Part shown: positions 45,591-53,804 of the stretch, piece by piece
Layout: the number at the start of each line of letters is the position of its first letter
Position numbering within the stretch: position 1 is the first letter of the stretch
NCBI GenBank assembly: GCA_002869275.1
Contig: PKTF01000379.1
Span: 1 to 64,000 of the forward strand
DNA from: Ignavibacteria bacterium
Lineage (GTDB): Bacteria; Bacteroidota; Ignavibacteria; SZUA-365
DNA length: 64,000 nucleotides
Direction: 5' to 3'
Notes under the pieces: model-generated
Databases searched by the model: none
Told to the model about the DNA's origin: nothing
Seen by the model: only the letters and a program-made list of their open reading frames with translations
Position numbers and translations under genes: made by a program

Positions 45591-47849
45591 TTATGCTTCC
45601 GAATTCTTCTCAGGCATGAAACACTCGTTACAGAGTCGGCAGAGCGCGCCTGCATGATACACGATCTCCTCGCATTCGGTCAGTACTTCGAGGTACAAGA
45701 GACTGGTACGAGAGCTGTATTTGTCCTTTTTGGATCGCTTGAGCTGCTGCTTGTCTGCCTTGCGGATGCGGTTCCGTAATTCGTCACCGTCCTCCGTCAT
45801 CTGGTCGAGCTGACTGAAATCCTGTCGGGCAATACTCTCAGATACGCGTGTCAGTTCCTGCTTCATATCCCGGATGATCTCGGCGAGTTCCTCGGTCTGG
45901 AAATCACTGAGACCCTTGTGGTTATTGTCGACATGCGTGTACACCTGCAGGGTCAGATTGCGGAGACTGCGCAGAAGGAGCTGCAGAGAACTGATCGCCT
46001 GGGTATACGTTTTCTGATCCATGTCTTCCTCACCTTCCTCGAGCTGCGAGGTGCGAAGAATTGCAGCCGACATGCCTTTACCCTTTTTATGCAGCGACTT
46101 GGCCAGGTTCCGTGTTTCTTTCAGCGCGAGACGGTCTTCATCGATGAGGCCCTGGTACGTCTGTTCCACGAGGTTTGTTGTGGTACGGATCGTGTCACTC
46201 AGATCGTCCTGCAGATACTTCATCGCATCTTCGATGCCCATATCACTGTTGCCGCTATGCAGGCGCTCTTCCTCAGCGAATTCCTTCTCACGTTTGCGAT
46301 GAATGCGCACGGTGCGCAGGAGCAGGAAGCCCGCGAGTCCAGCCAGCCCTATCAGGCCGTAAATCTGGGTAAAGAAGATAATGGTGGCAATGATTGCCGC
46401 GGCTGTGGAAGCGAGAAACGCCGTGAAGAACCAGCCGCCGATCACGGTAAGGACACCGGAGACACGATATACAGCGGAATCTCGACCCCAGGCGCGGTCG
46501 GGCAGCGCCGTGGCCATCGCGACCATGAACGTGACATATGTCGTTGAAAGCGGCAGCTTCAGCGATGTACCAAATGAAATGAGCAGGGCTGCAACAATGA
46601 GATTCACCGCTGCACGCAGGAGGTCGAACGACGGTGCCTCACCGTCTTCATTGGAAGTCGGAACGTACTTTGTCGTATCAAAGCGTCCTTCGATTTTCTG
46701 TTTGATCGAATCCGGCGTGATGATCGAGAAAAACTTGAAGACGGAGAGGACGACGCGAACAATCGAGCGTGCCGGAGCAATCGATTCGAACCGTTCGAAT
46801 CCTTCGCTCTGGCGTCCGAGATTGAGAGAGGTCGCGGTGACCGTCCTTGCTTTCTTATTTATCCACAATGTCACAGCCATGATGCTACCAGCTGCGAGGA
46901 GAATCCACGTATTCGCACGCACAGGTTCCGCGAGCGAATTCATTGCATGGGACCACGGATCGGCTGAACCATGAGCGTTAATGTAGGCAGCGAGGCCGCC
47001 CATCGGCGCACCGATGAAGTTCACAAGGTCATTTGCCGCGAACGCGAGCGCGAGCGCGAAGGTACCAGCGAGCACGATCGGTTTGAACACGTTGATCTTG
47101 AATATCCAGACCAGAAGCTGCATGATCACCGTCCAGACCACAAACGAAAGCATGGTCAGATAAAACGCATTCGCTTTTAGCCAGGCAGCCTGGTCAGCAT
47201 CGAGGAAGGACGCACCCTTCGCACCCTTGACCATCATGAAGTACGTAAGCGCGGCGAGTGCAAATCCACCCCAGAGCGATCCGTATCGTTTTAATCGTTT
47301 GCCGTATTCGAACGTGAACAGCATTCGTGAAAAGTACTGCACCAAGGCTCCGACGATAAACGCGACAATCACCGATGCAACGATACCAAACAGGATCTTA
47401 AAGACACTCGCAGTGTTGATGTAGGTAAGAATCTCACCAATTCCACCATCACCTGCCTGCAGTACCTTGATGGTGGATATCGCGAAGGCCGATCCGAGAA
47501 GTTCGAAGACAAGCGAAACCGTGGTTGACGTTGGGAGCCCGAGCGTGTTGTAGAAATCGAGCAAGAGCACGTCCGTGAGCATTGTCGCAACAAAAATGAA
47601 CATGACCTCGGGGAAGGTCAGCATTTCCGGGTTGAAAATGCCTTTTCGCGCTACTTCCATCAATCCGCTAGAAAAGGTCACACCCACCACGATTCCAATG
47701 GTCGCGATGATCATAATGACAAATCTCGGTGCAACCTGTGCCCCGATGGCGGAATTCAGAAAATTCACGGCATCATTAGCTACACCAACCATCAGGTCGA
47801 TAATGGCCGCAGCGAGAAGAATCACAAGGATGATGATAAAAATGTCCAT
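45591..47849 (-). CDS. PiT-family phosphate transporter fused to a PhoU-like C-terminal domain
   Basis: A 752-residue protein. The first about 530 residues contain the PiT layout with the two signature repeats GVANDAVNFLNSAIG and AFAANDLVNFIGAPMGG and about twelve membrane helices split by a cytoplasmic loop. From about 560 to the end there is a soluble all-helical region with PhoU-like heptads (DDLSDTIRTTTNLVEQTYQGLID and further helices). PiT carriers bring in phosphate with protons or sodium; the attached PhoU-like tail probably gates transport. It is the last gene after phoB, phoR and phoU, and no PstSCAB genes are present in the window. Confidence 0.88.
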   Translation of the reverse strand: MDIFIIILVILLAAAIIDLMVGVANDAVNFLNSAIGAQVAPRFVIMIIATIGIVVGVTFSSGLMEVARKGIFNPEMLTFPEVMFIFVATMLTDVLLLDFYNTLGLPTSTTVSLVFELLGSAFAISTIKVLQAGDGGIGEILTYINTASVFKILFGIVASVIVAFIVGALVQYFSRMLFTFEYGKRLKRYGSLWGGFALAALTYFMMVKGAKGASFLDADQAAWLKANAFYLTMLSFVVWTVIMQLLVWIFKINVFKPIVLAGTFALALAFAANDLVNFIGAPMGGLAAYINAHGSADPWSHAMNSLAEPVRANTWILLAAGSIMAVTLWINKKARTVTATSLNLGRQSEGFERFESIAPARSIVRVVLSVFKFFSIITPDSIKQKIEGRFDTTKYVPTSNEDGEAPSFDLLRAAVNLIVAALLISFGTSLKLPLSTTYVTFMVAMATALPDRAWGRDSAVYRVSGVLTVIGGWFFTAFLASTAAAIIATIIFFTQIYGLIGLAGLAGFLLLRTVRIHRKREKEFAEEERLHSGNSDMGIEDAMKYLQDDLSDTIRTTTNLVEQTYQGLIDEDRLALKETRNLAKSLHKKGKGMSAAILRTSQLEEGEEDMDQKTYTQAISSLQLLLRSLRNLTLQVYTHVDNNHKGLSDFQTEELAEIIRDMKQELTRVSESIARQDFSQLDQMTEDGDELRNRIRKADKQQLKRSKKDKYSSRTSLLYLEVLTECEEIVYHAGALCRLCNECFMPEKNSEA

Positions 47850-47902
47850 GGTACCAAACTGTTAGTAGATGTAGTGCAGTAATATACGAGTAATCGTGTT
47901 GA

Positions 47903-48568
47903 TCATCTCTCCGCCCTGTGATGATGCCGTATGATTTTTTCTTCCTGAACATAGACGACATTTTCGGCAATATTCGTCGCATAATCAGCGATACGCTCGA
48001 GATGCCTTGAAATCGCAAGTACATTGAGAAGCCTTTCTGTCTGTTCAGGATTCTCTTGGATTCTGTTCCTGACCAGGTCATGCATCTCACGATGCAGGGC
48101 ATCCACCTCACTGTCGGCGGCACATACGTCACGCGCCCCTGCTGCATCCATCCCGACCAGTGAATCGAGACTGAGTCTCACCATGGTCATCGTGCGTTCA
48201 GCCAGGATCATGAGTTCATTCGGCAGTACGAGTTGATCGTGTTCTCCGATGTTGAGAACGCGTCGGGCAATGTTCGCCGAGAGGTCTCCGATACGCTCGA
48301 GGTCGCTGTTGATCTTCAGGATTGCAACGATCAGGCGGATCTCTTCCTTCGGAAGTCCCCCCAGCATCAGGAGATGAACGCAATCTTCCTCGATTGCGAT
48401 CTCGAGCCTGTCGACGTCTTTGTCTGAAGCGATCACGCGTTCCGCAGCTTCCCGATCGCGCTGGCGAATGGCGATGACACAGCGTCGGGCGTTTTCTTCA
48501 ACGAGAGCGCTGAGCGAAAGAATCCTGCGCTTAAGCTGTTCCGAATTTATTGCGGGCCTGTCCGTCAT
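47903..48568 (-). CDS. phoU: Phosphate signalling protein PhoU
   Basis: A 221-residue all-helical protein with two PhoU repeats. The metal-binding-type motifs ILKINSDLERIGDLSANIARR and VLAISRHLERIADYATNIAENVVY contain the conserved E/D-R-I-x-D-x-A-x-N-I signature of PhoU. PhoU keeps the PhoR kinase in its inhibited state when phosphate is plentiful and modulates the transporter. It lies between phoR (49 bases) and the PiT gene (53 bases) on the same strand, so kinase, brake and transporter are made together. Confidence 0.95.
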   Translation of the reverse strand: MTDRPAINSEQLKRRILSLSALVEENARRCVIAIRQRDREAAERVIASDKDVDRLEIAIEEDCVHLLMLGGLPKEEIRLIVAILKINSDLERIGDLSANIARRVLNIGEHDQLVLPNELMILAERTMTMVRLSLDSLVGMDAAGARDVCAADSEVDALHREMHDLVRNRIQENPEQTERLLNVLAISRHLERIADYATNIAENVVYVQEEKIIRHHHRAER

Positions 48569-48617
48569 GTGCTTGCTTCAATTTCAACGATGTAGCAGTT
48601 CGTGTTATCGTACCCGG

Positions 48618-50423
48618 TCATGCGACCTCCAGGTCGTCATCGCGATCGATGGTCGTGCGCAGGACGATGGTGAAGACACTTCCCTGGCCTGGCGTACTCT
48701 GTACCTCGACGAATCCTCGGTGCGCCTGAGCGATGTGCTTGACAATGGCGAGTCCGAGTCCGGTACCACCCATTTTTCTGCTTCGCGCTTTATCGATACG
48801 ATAAAAGCGCTCGAAGAGACGAGGGAGATGTTCCGCTTCAATACCACAGCCCTCGTCGCGAACCATGATCGTCACAGTGTCTTTGTCTCCGAGCTGCGCG
48901 CTCACCCACACGTCCTTACTTTCTTCGCTGTACTTGATCGCGTTTCCGATCAGATTGACCAGCGCCTGCTCCAGCAAAGGAGGATTCATCAAAGCCCTGA
49001 GTGCCTCATCCCCGTCAAGATGCAGCGTTATGGATTTCGCATCGGCGTCGTGCGAACAGGATTGGACCGCCGACACCATGGCATCGTACACTGAGCCTGT
49101 GACCAGTGTGATTTCCTCACGCTCACTACCCTGTTCGATACGGGAAAGACTGAGGAGATCTTCTATGATTGCATTCAGACGATCTGCCTGCTTGGAGACG
49201 ATGCTGAGAAAACGTGCGGCATCATCCTTGTCGTGCATCGCGCCATCGAGCAATGTTTCGACGAATCCTTTAATACTCGTGATGGGGGTTTTCAACTCGT
49301 GAGACACATTCGCGACGAAATCCTTGCGCACGTTTTCCAGCGTACGCAATTCCGTGACATCGTTGAGCACGACCAGCACGCCGATGACGGTGTCGCTGGT
49401 GTCTTTCAGAGTACTGCCGTGCGCCTGCAGAAAACGCTCCTTCGTGTCTACGAGCGTGATATACCCCTCGATCGCATGATCGGTACTCAGCGCATGCTCG
49501 ACAAAATGCTGTAATCCCACGTTTCGGACAGCTTCCTGGATACTTCTTCCCAGCGCCTTCTCGGGATCGATATTCAGCAGCTCCGCCGCACTGTTGTTGA
49601 TGTTAATCAGTCGTTCCTCGGTGTCGAATGCGAGAACTCCCTCAATCATGCTGGAAAGGACTGCATCTTGCTGACTGTGCTGCTGTACGATCACCGAGAT
49701 TCTGTCCTGCAGCTGTTCCGCCATGGTATTCATCACCCTGGCAAGGTCGCGGAGCTCATCCGTGCGTGGCAGCGGCAGTCGGAAACCGAGTTCTCCATCA
49801 GCAAAACGTCGCGCTCCGTCTTTCATCTCCTCGATCGGACGTGTTATTCGCCTCGAGATGAGGAGGCTCATCAATCCGGCAAGAAAGGTGATACCGAGAC
49901 CACCGAGCGCGATCTGCCACTGAATGCTGCGGATACTCGTTTCCACTGTTTGAACTGGAACCGCCGTTCGGAGAACACCGAAGACCCTTCCGTGCCGGCG
50001 CAGTGGAATTGCAGCGTACATGGTACTCAATTCCAGCGTTGCGCTGAACCGTGTCGATGTGCTGACGCGACCGCCCAGTGCACCTTGAACTTCAGGGCGG
50101 GATCGGTGATTATCCATAGACCGTGGATCATGCTCCGAATCCGCTATCACTCTGCCATCCGGCAAGATGACGGTAATCCTCGTCTGCGACCGTCTGCCCA
50201 GGTCATCACACAGCGCATCGAGGTCATCGAGACGATCAGATGCGAAGCGCTGCGTAATATCCTCGTGCAGAAGCTGCGCTCTGGCTTCGAGATCATCGGA
50301 CACGCGATGCATGAGTATACTCTCGATCGTCAGCGTGATCACGAAGGTAAACGCCAGCAGGGCGAGGAAAATGATCAGGAAATTTGATGTGAAGAGTTGC
50401 CAGAACAGACGTTTGATTCGCAT
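48618..50423 (-). CDS. phoR: Phosphate-regulon sensor histidine kinase PhoR
   Basis: A 601-residue membrane kinase: TM1 at about 14-38, a periplasmic sensor of about 130 residues, TM2 at about 172-192, HAMP, PAS domain at about 255-355, phosphoacceptor His375 (FVANVSHELKTPITSIKGF), and an ATPase domain with NLIGNAIKYS, DEGCGI and GTGLGLAIVKHIA. The domain order matches Gram-positive-style PhoR/PnpS with an extracytoplasmic domain, longer than E. coli PhoR. It is two bases from phoB and followed by phoU, so the assignment to phosphate control rests on context as well as architecture. Confidence 0.9.
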   Translation of the reverse strand: MRIKRLFWQLFTSNFLIIFLALLAFTFVITLTIESILMHRVSDDLEARAQLLHEDITQRFASDRLDDLDALCDDLGRRSQTRITVILPDGRVIADSEHDPRSMDNHRSRPEVQGALGGRVSTSTRFSATLELSTMYAAIPLRRHGRVFGVLRTAVPVQTVETSIRSIQWQIALGGLGITFLAGLMSLLISRRITRPIEEMKDGARRFADGELGFRLPLPRTDELRDLARVMNTMAEQLQDRISVIVQQHSQQDAVLSSMIEGVLAFDTEERLININNSAAELLNIDPEKALGRSIQEAVRNVGLQHFVEHALSTDHAIEGYITLVDTKERFLQAHGSTLKDTSDTVIGVLVVLNDVTELRTLENVRKDFVANVSHELKTPITSIKGFVETLLDGAMHDKDDAARFLSIVSKQADRLNAIIEDLLSLSRIEQGSEREEITLVTGSVYDAMVSAVQSCSHDADAKSITLHLDGDEALRALMNPPLLEQALVNLIGNAIKYSEESKDVWVSAQLGDKDTVTIMVRDEGCGIEAEHLPRLFERFYRIDKARSRKMGGTGLGLAIVKHIAQAHRGFVEVQSTPGQGSVFTIVLRTTIDRDDDLEVA

Positions 50424-50425
50424 TG

Positions 50426-51124
50426 CTACTCCACGAAGCGGTAACCGACACCCCGCACTGTTTCAATGTATCGGCCCGCAGTTCCCAGTTTCTTACGCAG
50501 CCCAACGATCTGGACATCAACGGAACGATCTGTCACCGGATATCCGTCACCACGAACGGCCTCGACGATCTGAGAACGCGTGAACACCCACCCGGGCTTG
50601 TTCGCAAGAAAATGAAGCACTCGAAATTCCGTCAATGTCAGAGAAACCTGTTCTCCGTCTACAAGAACCTCATGGCGACCGGGATTTACGATCAGGTCAT
50701 GGATGCGAATCATATCCATTTCGCTGGCGGTATTCTCTTCCTCGCTTCTGCGAAGCACTGCCTTGACTCGCGCAAGCAAAACGCGACGGCTGAAGGGCTT
50801 CGTGATATAATCGTCGGCCCCGAGTTCAAGTCCGGTCACGATATCCGCTTCCTCGCTTCGGGCAGTCAACATGATAATCGCGACGTTCTCGGTTTCAGGC
50901 TTTCGTTTTAGAATCTTGCAGACCTCGAGCCCGTCCACTCCGGGCAGCATAAGATCCAGGAGCACAAGGTCCGGGGGCGATGCAGTAATATTGTGCAATG
51001 CGTCCTCTCCGGATGTAACGCTGTCGACCTCATAACCTTCCTTCGTCAGGTTATATGTGACAAGCTCGAGAATCTCTTCTTCGTCCTCGACAACAAGTAT
51101 TCTGCGTTTGCTGCTCACGACCAT
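50426..51124 (-). CDS. phoB: Phosphate-regulon response regulator PhoB
   Basis: A 232-residue OmpR-family regulator from the ATG giving MVVSSKRRILVVEDEEE; no strong ribosome binding site marks the start, and a GTG six bases later is possible. Receiver with Asp57 (LVLLDLMLPGVDG), LTARS and ITKPFS; a winged-helix output with LTLTEFRVLHFLANKPGWVFTR and VRGVGYRF at the end. It is the first gene of the operon with phoR, phoU and the PiT transporter. No clear Pho-box repeat was found in the upstream gap. Confidence 0.9.
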   Translation of the reverse strand: MVVSSKRRILVVEDEEEILELVTYNLTKEGYEVDSVTSGEDALHNITASPPDLVLLDLMLPGVDGLEVCKILKRKPETENVAIIMLTARSEEADIVTGLELGADDYITKPFSRRVLLARVKAVLRRSEEENTASEMDMIRIHDLIVNPGRHEVLVDGEQVSLTLTEFRVLHFLANKPGWVFTRSQIVEAVRGDGYPVTDRSVDVQIVGLRKKLGTAGRYIETVRGVGYRFVE

Positions 51125-51434
51125 TCTGATTACAGTGCGACAAATACTTCTCAAATATCGCACTAATAATGTTAGGGTTTCATTAGAGCTGTGTAAGTAT
51201 TTCGCAATGCAGCCCAATAACCGCGGTGATATCCGTCATTTCGTTGGAATTCCAGCACGATGGAAACGTTCAATGTGAGTTTCACGAGTTTCCCTCCTGC
51301 TACATGCCTGAAAACCTAGGATAAAAGACAGGGCGGTATTATCTTAAAAGACGTGGATCAATGCACGGATTCCATCCCGAATCCGTCTCCCAATAAATCA
51401 TTTATCGTCGATTTTTATACTGCAAGGATCGTAC
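51125..51434. other. Divergent intergenic region between phoB and iorA
   Basis: A 310-base gap that should hold the promoters of both operons. It contains several A/T-rich blocks (around 51150-51200 and 51310-51420). No small gene, no E. coli-type Pho box and no strong hairpin was seen. An AAGGA ribosome binding site lies just before iorA. Confidence 0.5.
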
Positions 51435-53042
51435 ATGAAACGGATGCTGCTTCTCGGCGACGAGGCGATTGCGCAAGGCGCTCTCGATGCCGGCCTATCC
51501 GGGGTTTACGCCTATCCCGGCACCCCTTCGACGGAAATAACCGAATATATTCAACGCTCGAATACTGCGCGTGAGCGCAATGTCCATTCCGACTGGAGTG
51601 CGAACGAAAAAACGGCGATGGAAGCGGCACTCGGAATGTCGTATGCCGGAAAACGCGCAATGGCCTGCATGAAGCATGTCGGACTCAATGTCGCGGCGGA
51701 TGGCTTCGTCAATGCCGGTATCACCGGAGCGAACGGCGGTCTCATCGTGCTCGTCGCAGACGATCCTTCGATGCACTCCTCACAGAATGAACAGGACTCC
51801 CGTTATTACGGAAAGTTCGCCCTGATCCCGGTCATCGAACCGGCGAATCAGCAGGAAACCTACGAAGCAGCCTGGTACGGCTTCGAAATGTCCGAAAAAT
51901 ACGGCACACCGGTCATGGTGCGAGTCACGACGCGTCTCGCGCATTCCCGCGCGGGCGTCGAACTCAAAGAGGCCATCGCAGAGAATGAGCTCACGCTGCC
52001 TGCGGACAAGCGACAGTTCGTGCTTCTGCCGTCCATTGCACGCCGCAATTACCAGACGCTGCTCGGCAAACAGGCGGCATTCGAGGAGGAATCCGAAAAA
52101 TCTCCCTTCAATGCCTACATCGAAGGCGAAGATACGTCTCTCGGTATTATCGCCTGCGGCATCGGCTACAACTACCTGATGGAAAACTATCCCGATGGCT
52201 GCCCGAATCCGATCGTCAAGGTGGGACAGTATCCGGCACCCCGCAACATGATCAAACGCCTCCTCGATGAGTGCGACCGAGTCCTGATTCTCGAAGAAGG
52301 CGCCCCTTTCCTCGAAGAACAGCTACGTGGACTCATGGATGCAAGCTTCAATATCAGCGGCCGTCTCGATGGCACCGTCCCGCGTGCAGGCGAATTGAAT
52401 CCGAACATCGTCGCTGCTTCCCTCGGAAAATCGATTCAGGTGACCGAAGCGAAGTCAGATATCGTCATGCCTCGCCCCCCCGAACTCTGCACAGGTTGTC
52501 CGCACATCGACAGCTATAATGCGCTGAATGTCGCTTTGGCAGAACTCGAGCCCGGACGCGTCTTCAGCGATATCGGCTGCTACACGCTCGGCGCTCTGGA
52601 ACCGTTCAACGCCATCAACTCCTGCGTCGATATGGGAGCATCGATCACCATGGCGAAAGGCGCTGCGGATGCCGGCCTCTTCCCCGCTGTCGCTGTGATC
52701 GGCGATTCTACCTTTACCCACTCAGGTATGACTGGACTGCTCGACGCAATCATCGAGGATTCTCCGATTACCGTCATGATCGTGGACAATGAAACCACCG
52801 GAATGACCGGCGGACAGACTTCTTCCGCACGCGGCAAGCTCGAAGACATCTGCAAGGGACTAGGCGTGCCCGAAGATCACATTCGTGTCGTAGAGCCGCT
52901 GAAGAAAAACCATGAAGACAATGTCGCGATGATCAAGGAAGAACTGTTCCATAAAGGCGTATCGGTCATCATCGAACGTCGTGAGTGCATTCAGACTGCT
53001 GTGCTGAGCAAGAAACTCGCAAAGGAGGCGGCGAAAAAATGA
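51435..53042 (+). CDS. iorA: Indolepyruvate ferredoxin oxidoreductase alpha subunit, short form
   Basis: A 535-residue thiamine-diphosphate enzyme subunit. The N-terminal pyrimidine-binding domain opens LLGDEAIAQGALDAGLSGVYAYPGTPSTE; the C-terminal pyrophosphate domain has RPPELCTGCPH, GDSTFTHSGMTG and NETTGMTGGQ. With IorB it oxidatively decarboxylates aryl pyruvates from aromatic amino acids to aryl-acetyl-CoA, reducing ferredoxin. The protein stops at RRECIQTAVLSKKLAKEAAKK, where archaeal IorA continues into a two-cluster ferredoxin domain, so the [4Fe-4S] tail is missing. Its stop overlaps iorB (ATGA). Confidence 0.92.
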   Translation: MKRMLLLGDEAIAQGALDAGLSGVYAYPGTPSTEITEYIQRSNTARERNVHSDWSANEKTAMEAALGMSYAGKRAMACMKHVGLNVAADGFVNAGITGANGGLIVLVADDPSMHSSQNEQDSRYYGKFALIPVIEPANQQETYEAAWYGFEMSEKYGTPVMVRVTTRLAHSRAGVELKEAIAENELTLPADKRQFVLLPSIARRNYQTLLGKQAAFEEESEKSPFNAYIEGEDTSLGIIACGIGYNYLMENYPDGCPNPIVKVGQYPAPRNMIKRLLDECDRVLILEEGAPFLEEQLRGLMDASFNISGRLDGTVPRAGELNPNIVAASLGKSIQVTEAKSDIVMPRPPELCTGCPHIDSYNALNVALAELEPGRVFSDIGCYTLGALEPFNAINSCVDMGASITMAKGAADAGLFPAVAVIGDSTFTHSGMTGLLDAIIEDSPITVMIVDNETTGMTGGQTSSARGKLEDICKGLGVPEDHIRVVEPLKKNHEDNVAMIKEELFHKGVSVIIERRECIQTAVLSKKLAKEAAKK

Positions 53043-53629
53043 AACGTGATATCATTCTCGCCGGTGTCGGCGGACAGGGCATCCTCACTATAGCAACCAT
53101 CGTTGGATACGCTGCTGTGGAGCGTGGACTGAACCTCAAGCAGGCGGAAGTTCATGGAATGTCGCAGCGGGGTGGTGATGTACAGTCGCATCTGCGCATC
53201 AGCGATGCGCCCATCTACTCTGATCTTATCCCCGAAGGCCGTGCTGATCTCATCATTGCCATCGAACCGATGGAGTCCCTTCGCTATACCAGCTATCTCC
53301 ACCATGACGGTTGGCTCATCACCAACAAAAAGCCCTTCGTCAACATCCCGGACTACCCGGATCATGAAGATGTGTGGAAAAAGATCGAAGCGCTGCCCCA
53401 CAGCATTCTCATTGATGGAGACAAGATCGCTCGTGAGGTCGCAACCGTCCGTTCGATGAACATCGTCGTCCTCGGAGCGGCCTCCCCCTTCCTGGAACTT
53501 CCGGCCGAAGAAATCGAACAATCGATTAAAACAATCTTTCAGAGGAAAGGCGACGCTATCGTTGAACAGAATCTCGCGGCCTTCCGCGCGGGACGCGCCA
53601 TTGCAGAGGAACGCAACCTCGCGATGTAA
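53039..53629 (+). CDS. iorB: Indolepyruvate ferredoxin oxidoreductase beta subunit
   Basis: A 196-residue gamma-type (catalytic-interface) subunit of the pyruvate:ferredoxin oxidoreductase superfamily. It begins IILAGVGGQGILTIATIVGYAA, contains EVHGMSQRGGDVQSHLRI and ends with a helical tail. The start overlaps the iorA stop, so both subunits are coupled. A strong intrinsic terminator lies 45 bases after the stop. Confidence 0.93.
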   Translation: MKRDIILAGVGGQGILTIATIVGYAAVERGLNLKQAEVHGMSQRGGDVQSHLRISDAPIYSDLIPEGRADLIIAIEPMESLRYTSYLHHDGWLITNKKPFVNIPDYPDHEDVWKKIEALPHSILIDGDKIAREVATVRSMNIVVLGAASPFLELPAEEIEQSIKTIFQRKGDAIVEQNLAAFRAGRAIAEERNLAM

Positions 53630-53674
53630 GTATGCGTCGTGCCGCAACAGTGGTACGATAAACTGATATGTTGC

Positions 53675-53703
53675 ACAGCCCCTGTCCATCCAGCAGGGGC
53701 TGT
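53675..53703 (+). terminator. Intrinsic terminator behind iorAB
   Basis: A perfect 10-base stem ACAGCCCCTG/CAGGGGCTGT with a 9-base loop is followed by TTCTTTTTC on the plus strand. Confidence 0.9.
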
Positions 53704-53755
53704 TTCTTTTTCAGCTGATTCTCCACTGAAACGTATTCCCGAAAAGGACAAAAAA

Positions 53756-53781
53756 AATCCCGCACCTGTTGGTGCGGGATT
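53756..53781 (-). terminator. Intrinsic terminator behind the first S46 peptidase
   Basis: A perfect 11-base stem AATCCCGCACC/GGTGCGGGATT with a 4-base loop; on the minus strand it runs into eight T. It faces the iorAB terminator, insulating the convergent operons. Confidence 0.9.
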
Positions 53782-53804
53782 CAGTTCCATTAAAGAAACC
53801 TGAA

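Noticed and set aside
51125-51434. Pho box upstream of phoB
   Set aside because: No pair of CTGTCAT-like direct repeats was found by eye; the consensus of this lineage is also unknown.
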